Shown: positions 22,277 to 31,144, counted from the stretch's first letter. The stretch: DNA of 33,876 nt from Clostridia bacterium (GCA_017442265.1 JAFSAC010000034.1:1-33876); one strand, 5' to 3'. Program-made: numbers and translations. Notes: generated by a model not told the origin, from the sequence alone.

Positions 22277-24679
22277 ATGACTAAAAAGCAACTGCGGGAT
22301 GCTTTACAAGCGAAGCTGATGCATCATTTTTCGGTTCTGCCGGAGAACGCTGACAACGGCCATTTTTACCATGCGCTGGTGTTGGTGCTGCGGGATATGA
22401 TGCGTACCCGCCGTATTCATTATATTTCCAATGCCCACAAGCAGGATTCCAAACAGGTGTACTATATGTGTATGGAATTTCTGATGGGTCGCTCGCTGAA
22501 AAATACCCTGTTCAATTTAAATCTCACCGATGTTGCTTCGTCGGTACTCAAAGAATACCACGTGAAGCTTGACTCGCTGTATGAACTGGAGCCGGATGCC
22601 GGGCTTGGCAACGGCGGGCTTGGTCGCCTGGCGGCCTGCTTCCTCGACGGACTCGCGACCTCGTCTATCCCGGCGATTGGCTATTCGCTGTTGTATGAAT
22701 ACGGTATCTTCCGCCAGAAACTGGTAGACGGTTGGCAGACCGAGATGCCGGACTTCTGGCTGCCCGGTGGGGAAAGCTGGTTGCTGCCCCGTCCGGAACT
22801 GGCCAAAGAGGTGCGCTTCGACGGACAGGTTCGTGAATGGTGGGATAACGATTTCCACCACATCGAATACGATAACGCCACTGTTGTCATCGCTCAGCCG
22901 TATGACCTTATGGTTGCCGGCAAGGACGGCAAGGGCATCTCCACCCTGCGCCTGTGGCGGTCTACCGCCCCCGGTATGGATATGTCCCTTTTTAACCAGG
23001 GCGAATATATGCGCGCTATGGAGCAGAAGGCCATGGCAGAGATCATCACCCAGGTGCTCTACCCGGCGGATAACCACCGGGAAGGCAAATCCCTTCGTTT
23101 GTCCCAGCAGTATTTCCTCGTGTCTGCTTCGATGCAGGACATCGTGCGCCGGCATTTAGAGGTGTACGGCACCATGGATAACCTGCCGGAAATGGCGGCG
23201 ATCCATATCAACGACACCCACCCGACCTTGGCGATCCCCGAACTGATGCGGATCATGCTGGACGAGTGCGGCTACACTTGGGACGATGCCTGGAACATTG
23301 TGAAAGGCACCTTTGCCTACACCAACCATACCGTGATGTCCGAAGCGCTGGAGTGCTGGCCGGAGGACCTGTTTGCTCAGCGTCTGCCGCGTATTTATCA
23401 GATCGTCAAGGAGATCGACCGGCGGTTCAACGAGGAAATGATGAAGGAAACCGGCGGGAATGGCGATATGGTCGGCAAAATGGCGATCATCAGCTACGGA
23501 CAGATCAAAATGGCAAACCTCTGTGTCGCCGCCTGCCATTCGATCAACGGCGTGTCCCGTCTGCATAGCGAGATCGTGAAAGACACGGTGTTCCCGGAGA
23601 TGCACGCGGTGCACCCCGAGAAATTCAAAAACGTCACCAATGGTATTGCCCACCGCCGCTGGCTGTGCCAGGCAAACCCGAAACTGACCGATTTTATCAC
23701 CGACAAGATCGGGGATCAGTTTGTATATGATGCCAGCCACCTCTCTGAACTGCGGAAGTTCGAGGACGATAAAGCGGTGCTAAAAGAGTTTATGGCGATC
23801 AAACGGCATAACAAGGAGCGGCTTGCGAAATATATTAAGGAGCAGAACGGCATCACGGTGGATCCCGATTCGCTGTTTGACGTGCAGGTCAAACGCCTGC
23901 ACGAATATAAGCGCCAGCACCTTAATGCCCTTAACATTCTGCACACCTATCTGAAGCTCAAAGAAAACCCGAACCTCGATATCGTGCCACGCACCTATAT
24001 TTTCGGTGCGAAATCGGCGCCGGGCTATTATCTTGCCAAAGAGATCATCCGGTTTATCTGCCAGCTTTCTAAAGAGATCGAAAACGATCCGGTTATTCGG
24101 GAAAAACTGCGGGTGGTGTACCTCGAGGATTATCGGGTGACCCTTGCCGAACTGTTGATGCCGGCGGCGGATATCAGCGAACAGATCTCCTTGGCGGGCA
24201 CCGAAGCATCCGGCACCGGCAATATGAAGCTGATGATGAACGGCGCTATCACCCTCGGTACCCTCGACGGCGCGAACGTTGAGATCTGCGACGCGGTCGG
24301 GGAGGAGAATATGTTCCTCTTCGGTATGCGTACCGAGGAAGTGAAGGCGCGCCGTGCCGCCGGATACGATCCCCGCCAGCTGTATATGCAGAACCAGAAC
24401 ATCCACCGTGCGATCGATGCGATGTACCAGGGCTTTGGCGGCCGTCAGTATGCGGAGGTAGCTGCCTCGCTCACCGGGTATGACCCGTATATGGTGCTTG
24501 CCGACTTTGAAGATTATCGGCGTGCGCAGGAACTGTCCTCCATGGTATATACCGATAAAGAAAAATGGGCGAAAATGGCGCTCATTAACACCGCCGAAAG
24601 CGGTGTGTTCGCCTCCGACCGCTCCATTCAGGACTATTCCGACCGCATTTGGCACGCTCGGCCCGTGGAGTGGGACTAA
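22277..24679 (+). CDS. glgP: Glycogen/maltodextrin phosphorylase
   Basis: An 800-aa enzyme of normal family length that releases glucose 1-phosphate from alpha-1,4-glucans with PLP. Diagnostic blocks are 'LEPDAGLGNGGLGRLAACFLDG' near residue 110, 'IHINDTHPTLAIPELMR' mid-protein, and the PLP-lysine block 'EASGTGNMKLMMNGA ... LGTLDGANVEI'. ATG 22277 follows GGAGGG; a start further upstream at 22262 would hide this site. It is a single-gene unit with its own promoter. Whether glycogen or maltodextrin is the main substrate cannot be read from the sequence. The last codons and stop are partly repeated 92 bp downstream. Confidence 0.95.
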   Translation: MTKKQLRDALQAKLMHHFSVLPENADNGHFYHALVLVLRDMMRTRRIHYISNAHKQDSKQVYYMCMEFLMGRSLKNTLFNLNLTDVASSVLKEYHVKLDSLYELEPDAGLGNGGLGRLAACFLDGLATSSIPAIGYSLLYEYGIFRQKLVDGWQTEMPDFWLPGGESWLLPRPELAKEVRFDGQVREWWDNDFHHIEYDNATVVIAQPYDLMVAGKDGKGISTLRLWRSTAPGMDMSLFNQGEYMRAMEQKAMAEIITQVLYPADNHREGKSLRLSQQYFLVSASMQDIVRRHLEVYGTMDNLPEMAAIHINDTHPTLAIPELMRIMLDECGYTWDDAWNIVKGTFAYTNHTVMSEALECWPEDLFAQRLPRIYQIVKEIDRRFNEEMMKETGGNGDMVGKMAIISYGQIKMANLCVAACHSINGVSRLHSEIVKDTVFPEMHAVHPEKFKNVTNGIAHRRWLCQANPKLTDFITDKIGDQFVYDASHLSELRKFEDDKAVLKEFMAIKRHNKERLAKYIKEQNGITVDPDSLFDVQVKRLHEYKRQHLNALNILHTYLKLKENPNLDIVPRTYIFGAKSAPGYYLAKEIIRFICQLSKEIENDPVIREKLRVVYLEDYRVTLAELLMPAADISEQISLAGTEASGTGNMKLMMNGAITLGTLDGANVEICDAVGEENMFLFGMRTEEVKARRAAGYDPRQLYMQNQNIHRAIDAMYQGFGGRQYAEVAASLTGYDPYMVLADFEDYRRAQELSSMVYTDKEKWAKMALINTAESGVFASDRSIQDYSDRIWHARPVEWD

Positions 24680-24812
24680 GGTTATAATCATTATTCAATG
24701 CCATTACCCACTCCCCAAAATTCGCTTAACGAATTTTCCAAGGGAGATCAAACCCCGTGGAGTGGGAATAAAGTTAATTCCGGTCCTTGGTGTCATTACC
24801 CACTCCTCAAAA
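24662..24812 (+). repeat. Two 59-bp direct repeats spanning the glgP stop
   Basis: 24662-24720 and 24754-24812 are equal in length and share the first 14 bases (CCCGTGGAGTGGGA) and a nearly identical last 19 bases (CATTACCCACTCC then CAAAA), with a diverged middle. Each unit also contains GGAGTGGG...CCCACTCC, so each can fold. The 33 bp between them hold a small hairpin (AAAATTCG / CGAATTTT). Confidence 0.7.
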
Positions 24813-24821
24813 ATATCAACA

Positions 24822-24857
24822 AAAAAACCTGCAACGGATTTCCGTTGCAGGTTTTTT
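24822..24857. terminator. Bidirectional terminator between glgP and ABC permease
   Basis: A 16-bp stem (24822-24837 / 24842-24857) with A-run on the left and T-run on the right and a 4-nt loop, between convergent genes. Confidence 0.92.
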
Positions 24858-24868
24858 GTATGGGAGGA

Positions 24869-26983
24869 TCAATCTACGATCCAAACCTGTTCTTTAATCG
24901 TGCCGTCGTTGACGCTTTTCAACAACTCTTTTGCTTGTTCGCTTAAGGTGAAGTAGGCATCCTCCGCAATCCAGCTGTACTCATCCTTTTCGGATGGGTA
25001 TTCCACCGTGATCCGGCAAAACGTCTCCTGCATACCGGGTGCCCGGTCGGACAATCCCTCGTCAAGCATTTGGATAGCATTGTCAAAGAGCCGTGTTGAC
25101 ATTCCGCCGAAGTTGGCTCCATAGGTTACCTGTTCGACCGGATCAAACACCTCGATATATAAATGCTTTTCCTCCGCCTGTTTCTGGGTCAAATTTTGCA
25201 AGATAGAGCGCACCGTATCCCGCCTATCGTCATCCTCTTCAAAGAGATAGGTGAGATATTTCTCGTAGGCCTTGGGGGTGAGGGTATTAGTCAGCGGCAC
25301 CGAAAGGTTGTAGAAGGAAGCACGGTAGTTGGCGGTAACATAAATACTGTCAATGTCAAACCCGTCGTGATCTCCTTCTGCCAGCAGGGCATACCGTGTC
25401 TCAAACGGCAGGGCGTTGATCTCCTGCACCATAAGCCGGTACACCTCATTTATCTGCTCCTGGGTGAGCTGGAAGTGTCTCACGCTGACGTCCCCGCTCT
25501 TCTGCGGAAGGGTGTAGGTCGACTGGTATTCCGGGATTTTTTCCAGCATAGACAGAATAACGGAGGTCTGCTCCTTGGTGAAGGTCAGGATTCGCTGACG
25601 GGTCACCCCGCCGGTACGAACCGAGGTGAGGAAGGTGAAAGCATCGTTCGCGCTTTCCCGGAGCTCTCCGTGAGGGCTGTTGAGCCGGGCGGCCGCTTCC
25701 AACCGCTCGGATACGATCTCGGCGATCTTCGGGTCTTCGATCGCAATCCGCTTACTGCGGGCTGCGAAATAATTTTCTTGATAGGAACGGGCGCTGTAGG
25801 TCTGTTGACTGAACGAAACTGCGTCAATTTCCGATGCTTTCGGTCGGAAGGATAAAACCGAGTGGTATCCGCCCGCAATTCCGAGTAGCAGTACCGCATC
25901 CGCCGCGAGGACGATCAAAAAGGAGGGGGCTGTTTTGAGTAGTTGCCGCGGCTTTTTGGTGGTGATGAGTTCGTACACACAGAAAGCGATCGCCGCGAGG
26001 AGGTATAACACTAATAGGAAAAAACAATCCTCTGCATTGATATGGCTGGAGCCGGTAATGCGGTCCACGATCACCGCCACCGGAATGAGGGTAACAAGGA
26101 AGGTGATGAGCAACCGATAGACGGTTTGCAGTAACGGGGTGGAGGCGCTTTGCCCGGCCGCTTCGCTGTGCCGTATCCGGAACAGGAAATTGGCGAGCAG
26201 TAGGAAGATAAATCCCATAACGGCGGTATAAAGGCATCCCGACCAGTTGTCTAACAGCACGGAGACGGTACTGTCCCCGGTGAATACCCACGCGACCAGC
26301 GCATACGGGATGTTGTAGGATAGGTCTAAAAATGGGTTGTTATATTGACCCGGGATGATCTCGATAATATTCTGCAGAATTTCCGAGACGTAGATCATCA
26401 AAAACCGCGGCGCAAAGAATAAAAGGCCGGTAACCAGCACGTTGGTAAAAAGGGTGCCGGTAATGCACATGGCGACAGCGGCGCACCCGGCAAGCAGTAA
26501 GGCGCCGGACAGGGTGGCGGTCAAGAAGGGGAGGATACTGCTGAAGGTGATCTGGAACAGCATCGGGAAACAGAGGGTGGTGATGAGCGATGCGGCGGTA
26601 GACACCACCGCGATCAGCAGGACCCACGCCATGACGGCGGTAAACAAGCTGAAAAACAGACCGGCGCGGCTCACTGGCAGAGCGTGGTAAAAGTCCCCGG
26701 ATTTCCGCTGATTCAAAAACTGGAACAGCATCAGCACCATAAGCGGTGCCAGCGGCATCAAGAGGGTCAAAAGCGGATGCATATTCAGTAAGGACACCAG
26801 TCGTACGGAATAGACCGGCTCCTCGACCGTCAGCTCGGAAATAGCGATGCCGACCGGCATTAAGATTGCCGCCAGGGTGAGGATCACAAGCGCTAAAATA
26901 CCGACCGTGCGGAGCTGCCGGAACCCTTCCCAAAACATACGCGGGTTGAAGCCCCAGAAACGGGCAGAAGCTTTGCTGTTCAT
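24869..26983 (-). CDS. ABC transporter permease, large ABC-2 type (Ytr-like)
   Basis: A 704-aa membrane protein. Several spans lie in the first about 350 residues (for example VGILALVILTLAAILMPVG, LLTLLMPLAPLMVLMLF, GALLLAGCAAVAMCITG). A final span near residue 365 (FLIVLAADAVLLLGIAG) leads to an about 320-residue C-terminal domain predicted outside the membrane, rich in charged residues. The motif 'KSGDFYHALPVSRAGLF' is typical of large permeases next to GntR/YtrB genes in Clostridia. It overlaps the ATPase stop as ATGA. The substrate is unknown; in Bacillus the ytr operon responds to cell-wall-active antibiotics. I do not assign a symbol. Confidence 0.82.
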   Translation of the reverse strand: MNSKASARFWGFNPRMFWEGFRQLRTVGILALVILTLAAILMPVGIAISELTVEEPVYSVRLVSLLNMHPLLTLLMPLAPLMVLMLFQFLNQRKSGDFYHALPVSRAGLFFSLFTAVMAWVLLIAVVSTAASLITTLCFPMLFQITFSSILPFLTATLSGALLLAGCAAVAMCITGTLFTNVLVTGLLFFAPRFLMIYVSEILQNIIEIIPGQYNNPFLDLSYNIPYALVAWVFTGDSTVSVLLDNWSGCLYTAVMGFIFLLLANFLFRIRHSEAAGQSASTPLLQTVYRLLITFLVTLIPVAVIVDRITGSSHINAEDCFFLLVLYLLAAIAFCVYELITTKKPRQLLKTAPSFLIVLAADAVLLLGIAGGYHSVLSFRPKASEIDAVSFSQQTYSARSYQENYFAARSKRIAIEDPKIAEIVSERLEAAARLNSPHGELRESANDAFTFLTSVRTGGVTRQRILTFTKEQTSVILSMLEKIPEYQSTYTLPQKSGDVSVRHFQLTQEQINEVYRLMVQEINALPFETRYALLAEGDHDGFDIDSIYVTANYRASFYNLSVPLTNTLTPKAYEKYLTYLFEEDDDRRDTVRSILQNLTQKQAEEKHLYIEVFDPVEQVTYGANFGGMSTRLFDNAIQMLDEGLSDRAPGMQETFCRITVEYPSEKDEYSWIAEDAYFTLSEQAKELLKSVNDGTIKEQVWIVD

Positions 26984-27891
26984 TTGGTTCCCTCCTTCAT
27001 ACCGTCGTCAAAGATGTAGCCGAGTGCTTCCATTTCGTAGGTGAACACCTCTTCTAAGGTAAGCGGTAACACGTCGAGTAACACCGGCATTTTGGATTGT
27101 AAGATCGCCACCGTTTGTTCCCGGTCGCCACGTACGATAATACTCGCGACCGAGCCGTGACGGGTATAGTGAAGCAGATTCAGTTCGCGGAAGGTATCCC
27201 GGTCAAAATCGCGGTTAAAGGCGATCTGCACCTTGAAAAGGGAGGTTTTGAGGTTTTGCACGTCGCTTTGCAGCACCAGTCCGCCCTTGTGCAACAGCGC
27301 CAGCTGATCGCAGGTATCCTCCAGCTCCCGCAGGGAGTGGGAGGTGATGATTGCGGTGGCTTTTCGCTCGATCACGTCGTTGCAGATGAGTTTTTTGACA
27401 AGGGTGCGCATAATGGGGTCCAGTCCGTCAAAAGTTTCGTCAAAAAACAGGTATTTCGGACAGCAGGCAAGCGCCAAAGCGGTGGAGGCCTGCCGCTTCA
27501 TTCCTTTGGAGAAGGTGCCGATGGATTTTTTGGTATCCAGTCCGAAAGCATCCGCCAGTTCCCGGAACCGTTTTTGGTCAAACCGGGGGAAGGCCGCCTT
27601 ATAAAGCTCGGCCATACGGGTCATACTGGCGCCACTGAGAAAGTAAAGCTCATCCGGCACGAAACCGATCTGCGCCTTGACCGTTTCATTTTCCCAAACC
27701 GGCTCGCCGTCAATCAGCACCTCGCCCGCATCCGGACGGTACACCCCGGAGATGAGCCGCAGTAAGGTGGATTTTCCGGCACCGTTGGAACCGACCATAC
27801 CGTAGATACACCCTTCCGGAATGGTGCAGGTGACATTATCCAGCGCGGTAAAGGAACCGAATTTTTTGGTTATGTTGTTCACTTCAATCAT
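26980..27891 (-). CDS. ABC transporter ATP-binding protein (YtrB-like)
   Basis: A 303-aa ATPase. Walker A GSNGAGKS lies near residue 37, the Q-loop in 'QIGFVPDELYFL', a signature-like 'GTFSKGMKRQASTALAL' (SKGM replaces the usual LSGGQ, as in ytr/EcsA-type ATPases), Walker B 'YLFFDETFDGLDP', and the switch His in 'AIITSHSLRELE'. The start ATG 27891 has GAGGTG upstream; a longer frame from 27930 would lie inside the regulator gene. It overlaps the GntR gene by 8 bp and the permease by 4 bp, so the three are one operon. Confidence 0.92.
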   Translation of the reverse strand: MIEVNNITKKFGSFTALDNVTCTIPEGCIYGMVGSNGAGKSTLLRLISGVYRPDAGEVLIDGEPVWENETVKAQIGFVPDELYFLSGASMTRMAELYKAAFPRFDQKRFRELADAFGLDTKKSIGTFSKGMKRQASTALALACCPKYLFFDETFDGLDPIMRTLVKKLICNDVIERKATAIITSHSLRELEDTCDQLALLHKGGLVLQSDVQNLKTSLFKVQIAFNRDFDRDTFRELNLLHYTRHGSVASIIVRGDREQTVAILQSKMPVLLDVLPLTLEEVFTYEMEALGYIFDDGMKEGTK

Positions 27892-28267
27892 TTTTGACAC
27901 CTCTTTCGTAATAAGCGGTGGTGGCGGCACCCTTCAGTTCTTCGAGTGACACCCCGGCAAGCGCCAATTCTTTAGCGAGCGCTTTGAATTCGGTTAACTT
28001 CCGTCGGGTCAACACCGACAGAACCTCTTTGGCGTTCTCGGCCACAAAACAGCCGATACCGGGAATGGAGTAAATGATCCCCTTGGTATCCAGCTCGGTG
28101 TAGGCCTTTTGAATGGTATTGGGATTGATGGATAACTCTACCGACAAGCTCCGCACCGAAGGGAGCTGATCTCCCGGATTGAGAATGCCGGTCAGCACAA
28201 ACCGTTCTATCTGTTCCACCAGCTGCTCGTACACCGGCTGCCGGGACATGGCGTCAATTTGGAACAT
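27884..28267 (-). CDS. GntR-family regulator, YtrA subfamily
   Basis: A 127-aa regulator. The N-terminal winged helix (about 8-75) shows the YtrA form: 'PVYEQLVEQIERFVLTGIL', 'GDQLPSVRSLSVELSINPNTIQKAYTELD' and 'GIGCFVAEN'. The short C-terminal helical dimer domain (about 45 residues) is also YtrA-like, with no large effector domain. It is the first gene of the operon and has a perfect palindrome overlapping its own promoter region, so it most likely represses the operon until a cell-envelope signal appears. The start ATG 28267 follows AAAGGAGG. Confidence 0.92.
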   Translation of the reverse strand: MFQIDAMSRQPVYEQLVEQIERFVLTGILNPGDQLPSVRSLSVELSINPNTIQKAYTELDTKGIIYSIPGIGCFVAENAKEVLSVLTRRKLTEFKALAKELALAGVSLEELKGAATTAYYERGVKND

Positions 28268-28284
28268 AAAGCACCTCCTTTGGT

Positions 28285-28311
28285 AGGTGTACTATCTGTG
28301 TTAGTACACCT
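28285..28311. promoter_or_regulatory. YtrA-type operator
   Basis: A perfect palindrome, AGGTGTACTA-N7-TAGTACACCT, between the -10 box and the ribosome site of the GntR gene. The GTACTA...TAGTAC core fits sites of the YtrA subfamily. Confidence 0.87.
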
Positions 28312-28313
28312 AT

Positions 28314-28342
28314 ACTGTAAGCGGTTTTCGTGGAATTGTCAA
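28314..28342 (-). promoter_or_regulatory. Promoter of the ytr-like operon
   Basis: On the minus strand TTGACA (28342-28337), 17-bp spacer, TACAGT (28319-28314). Confidence 0.75.
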
Positions 28343-28369
28343 GAACTTTTTTCATTTTTTGCAAAATAA

Positions 28370-28402
28370 AAAACCACCCCGGAATTTCTCCGGGGTGGTA
28401 AA
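28370..28402 (-). terminator. Terminator of thrS
   Basis: An 11-bp stem (ACCACCCCGGA / TCCGGGGTGGT, 28373-28383 / 28389-28399). On the minus strand it is followed by TTTTTTATTTT. Confidence 0.9.
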
Positions 28403-28412
28403 AACGCTTGAT

Positions 28413-30350
28413 TTATCTGGCTTTTTCGGCAATTTCCTGTCCGATTTTTGCAATGAAACACGCAAGCGGCATACTGCCGAGGTCGCCGTCCTTGCGGTTG
28501 CGGACCGAAACGCATCCGGTTTCCGCTTCGCGGTCGCCGATGATGAGCATATACGGAACCTTCTGCATCTGCGCCTCGCGGATTTTGTATCCCATTTTCT
28601 CGTTCCGCTCGTCCAGTTCCGCACGGATGCCGGCGGCGGTGAGGGCGGCGGTAACCTCCGCCGCGTGGTCCAGCAGTCGCTCGGACAGCGGCAGTACTCG
28701 GACCTGCTCCGGCGACATCCAGGTGGGAAGCGCACCGGCGTATTTTTCAATGAGGTACGCGAGGGTACGCTCGTAACAGCCGAGAGAGGTGCGGTGGATG
28801 ATATAGGGGAGCGCTTTCTCACTGTTTTCGTCGATGTAGTACATCCCGAACTTTTCGGCGAGCAGCATATCGATCTGAATGGTAACGATGGTGTCCTCTT
28901 TGCCGAACACGTTTTTGTACTGGATATCCAGCTTCGGTCCGTAGAACGCCGCCTCGTCAATACCGATCTCGTAGTCGACCCCGAGCGAATCGAGGATATC
29001 CCCCATAACCTTCTGGGCAACCTCCCATTGCTCGGCGGTACCCTCGTACTTATTGTTGGGGTTTTGAGGATCCCACTGGGAGAACCGGAAGGTACAATCC
29101 TCCAGCATCCCCACCGTATCCAGACAGTATTTCGCAAGCTCCAGACAACCTTTAAATTCCTCTTCCAGCTGATCCGGACGGAGTACGAGGTGTCCCTCCG
29201 AAATGGTGAACTGACGGACACGGATAAGCCCGTGCATCTCGCCCGACTCCTCGTTACGGAACAGGGTGGAAGTTTCGCCGAGTCGCATCGGCAGATCACG
29301 GTAGGAACGCTGGCGGTTGAGATAGGTCTGATACTGGAACGGACAGGTCATCGGACGGAGAGCGAAGCATTCTGCCTCCTCGTTGTCCGGGTCGCCCATA
29401 ATGAACATCCCGTCCCGATAATGATCCCAGTGACCGGAAATTTTGTATAACTCCCGTTTGGCCATAAGCGGGGTTTTGGTGAGCAGGTAGCCGCGCTTCT
29501 GCTCCTCGTCCTCGACCCAGCGCTGTAACGTCTGGATGACCCGCGCGCCCTTCGGGAGCAGGATCGGCAAACCCTGACCGATCACGTCCACGGTGGTGAA
29601 ATATTCGAGATCGCGGCCGAGCTTGTTGTGGTCCCGCTTTTTCGCTTCTTCCAGTTGGGTCAAATGCTCTTCCAAAGCGGACGCTTTCGGGAACGCCACG
29701 CCGTAAATACGCTTGAGCATCTTTTTGCTCGCATCCCCACGCCAGTATGCACCGGTGGAGGAGAGCAGTTTGACCGCCTTCACCCGTCCGGTGTCGGTCA
29801 GATGCGGACCGGCGCACAGATCGGTGAATTCTCCCTGCCGGTAGAAGGAAATCTCTGCCCCTTCCGGCAGATCGGAAATGAGTTCCTGCTTGTACGGCTC
29901 GTCCGCCATAGCTTTCAGCGCTTCCTCCCGGGGCAGGGTAAACCGCTCAATGGCGAGTCCTTCCTTGATGATCTTCTTCATCTCCGCCTCGATCGCCTCC
30001 AACACCTCGGCGGTGAAGCTCATCTCGGTATCAAAATCGTAGTAAAATCCTTCATTGGTCGCCGGACCGATCGCACATTTTACGTCCGGGTACAGGCGTT
30101 TCACCGCCTGCGCCAAAATGTGGGACACGGTGTGCCAGTACGCCTTTTTACCGTCCAGCTGGTCAAAGGTCAAAAACTCCACCGTGCAGTCGGCGGTGAG
30201 TTCACAGCGAAGGTCTTTCACCTCACCGTCCACTTTAGCCGCACAGGTGTTGCGGTACAGCCCCATGGAAATGTCACGGCAGAGTGCGTCCAAAGTGGTA
30301 TTTTCCGCCACCTGACGAAGGTCGCCGCCTTTGAGGGTAATGGTTAACAT
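28413..30350 (-). CDS. thrS: Threonyl-tRNA synthetase
   Basis: A 645-aa enzyme of standard length. The domains in order are TGS (about 1-60, MLTITLKGGDLRQ), the editing domain with the zinc/His motif 'HTVSHILAQAVKRL', the class II catalytic core ('RPMTCPFQYQTY' motif 2 region, 'RNEESGEMHGLIRVRQF') and the C-terminal anticodon-binding domain ('QVRVLPLSERLLDHA', 'DLGSMPLACF'). It charges tRNA-Thr. The start ATG 30350 follows AAAGGAGG at 7 nt. The gene is read from its own promoter through a T-box leader, so expression depends on uncharged tRNA-Thr. It is a single-gene unit ending at a terminator. Confidence 0.97.
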   Translation of the reverse strand: MLTITLKGGDLRQVAENTTLDALCRDISMGLYRNTCAAKVDGEVKDLRCELTADCTVEFLTFDQLDGKKAYWHTVSHILAQAVKRLYPDVKCAIGPATNEGFYYDFDTEMSFTAEVLEAIEAEMKKIIKEGLAIERFTLPREEALKAMADEPYKQELISDLPEGAEISFYRQGEFTDLCAGPHLTDTGRVKAVKLLSSTGAYWRGDASKKMLKRIYGVAFPKASALEEHLTQLEEAKKRDHNKLGRDLEYFTTVDVIGQGLPILLPKGARVIQTLQRWVEDEEQKRGYLLTKTPLMAKRELYKISGHWDHYRDGMFIMGDPDNEEAECFALRPMTCPFQYQTYLNRQRSYRDLPMRLGETSTLFRNEESGEMHGLIRVRQFTISEGHLVLRPDQLEEEFKGCLELAKYCLDTVGMLEDCTFRFSQWDPQNPNNKYEGTAEQWEVAQKVMGDILDSLGVDYEIGIDEAAFYGPKLDIQYKNVFGKEDTIVTIQIDMLLAEKFGMYYIDENSEKALPYIIHRTSLGCYERTLAYLIEKYAGALPTWMSPEQVRVLPLSERLLDHAAEVTAALTAAGIRAELDERNEKMGYKIREAQMQKVPYMLIIGDREAETGCVSVRNRKDGDLGSMPLACFIAKIGQEIAEKAR

Positions 30351-30374
30351 ACTGATTCCTCCTTTAAAAAACAA

Positions 30375-30606
30375 AAAGTCCCGTCCCCAAAGGGACGGGA
30401 CAAAACTGTCTCGTGGTTCCACCCTTGTTGGCAAAGAAGATCTTTACCGCTCAAGTGACCGATAACGGGGTCAGCCGTCGCACCTTGTTTCGGCGCGCGC
30501 TCCGGGGTGGTAGCCGTTTCCCGTTTTTGCATCCTCGCACCGACCGGATGCTCTCTGAAAAAACCGCGGAAAAGACCGTGTCCTCATCAACGCTTATCTG
30601 TTAGAT
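30375..30606 (-). promoter_or_regulatory. T-box leader of thrS
   Basis: The leader contains the T-box sequence AGGGTGGAACCACG (30425-30412), which pairs with the tRNA acceptor end. It is followed by a terminator stem of 10 bp (30378-30387 / 30392-30401) and a T-run. Stem I holds GATGAGGA and AGAGAGC elements. Near 30506-30511 the sequence GCT-ACC-ACC offers an ACC (Thr) specifier, which agrees with the gene. The specifier position was judged by eye. Confidence 0.92.
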
Positions 30607-30635
30607 ATCATACCTCGTTTATTCGCAATTGTCAA
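30607..30635 (-). promoter_or_regulatory. Promoter of thrS T-box transcript
   Basis: On the minus strand TTGACA (30635-30630), 17-bp spacer, TATGAT (30612-30607). The -35 box overlaps the stop codon of the XRE gene. Confidence 0.85.
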
Positions 30636-31024
30636 GAATGAGCCGATTTCTTTTCCAGCTCCTGCATCAGATCGGCCTTAGAATCCTCCGGCATCTGCCG
30701 ATAAAGACACAACAGCCGCCGCTCTTCCAGTGACAGCATTCCGAAAGCGGTTTCCTCCGCCAGATCGTCCGCCACACGTGTCCGCTCGGCAGTGGGGGTG
30801 TCGGGGAAGTTGGTCGCTCCGACCAGATAGTCAATGGACACCCGATACAGCCGGGACAACCGGATGAGCGCATCGTAATCGGGCTTGCTGCGGGACAATT
30901 CGTAGTAGGTGTACGCCGACCGCCCGATGCCGAGCAGATCCGCTACCTCCTCCTGCCGCATACCGCTGGCCACCCGAAGCAGCCGCAACCGTAACGCCAG
31001 GGTCGACTTTTTGGTTTTCGCCAT
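30632..31024 (-). CDS. XRE-family transcriptional regulator
   Basis: A 130-aa protein with an N-terminal lambda-type helix-turn-helix (about 11-68: LRLLRVASGMRQEEVADLLG, then RSAYTYYELSRSKPDYDALI, then YRVSIDYLVG). The C-terminal part is helical (MLSLEERRLLCLYRQMPEDSKADLM), perhaps for dimerisation. It has no peptidase or ligand domain. Start ATG 31024 follows AAAGGAGGC. Its promoter region carries two related AATGTGA boxes, so it probably regulates itself. Target genes outside this are not evident. It lies upstream of thrS on the same strand, but thrS has its own promoter. Confidence 0.85.
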   Translation of the reverse strand: MAKTKKSTLALRLRLLRVASGMRQEEVADLLGIGRSAYTYYELSRSKPDYDALIRLSRLYRVSIDYLVGATNFPDTPTAERTRVADDLAEETAFGMLSLEERRLLCLYRQMPEDSKADLMQELEKKSAHS

Positions 31025-31047
31025 ATTCCCGCCTCCTTTGTGGTCAT

Positions 31048-31093
31048 AATGTCACATTTGTTTCATTTTATCACATTGTTTCCGGTTTGACAA
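31048..31093 (-). promoter_or_regulatory. Promoter and likely operators of the XRE gene
   Basis: On the minus strand TTGTCA (31093-31088), 17-bp spacer, TAAAAT (31070-31065). AATGTGATAAAATG overlaps the -10 and AATGTGACATTATG follows; 11 of 14 positions agree. The second contains the near-palindrome AATGTGACATT (31058-31048). Confidence 0.62.
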
Positions 31094-31115
31094 GCCCCGT
31101 TTCGTTTTTGACCCC

Positions 31116-31144
31116 TTGACGGGTGGGGGTGATTCTGTTATAAT
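31116..31144 (+). promoter_or_regulatory. Promoter of tRNA-Thr
   Basis: TTGACG (31116-31121), 17-bp spacer, TATAAT (31139-31144), 18 bp before the mature tRNA. Confidence 0.85.

Noticed and set aside
23780..24691. A 303-codon minus-strand frame opposite glgP
   Set aside because: Antisense shadow of the conserved PLP region of glgP.
28359..29450. A 363-codon plus-strand frame opposite thrS
   Set aside because: It crosses the thrS terminator, lacks a ribosome site and has no recognisable domain.
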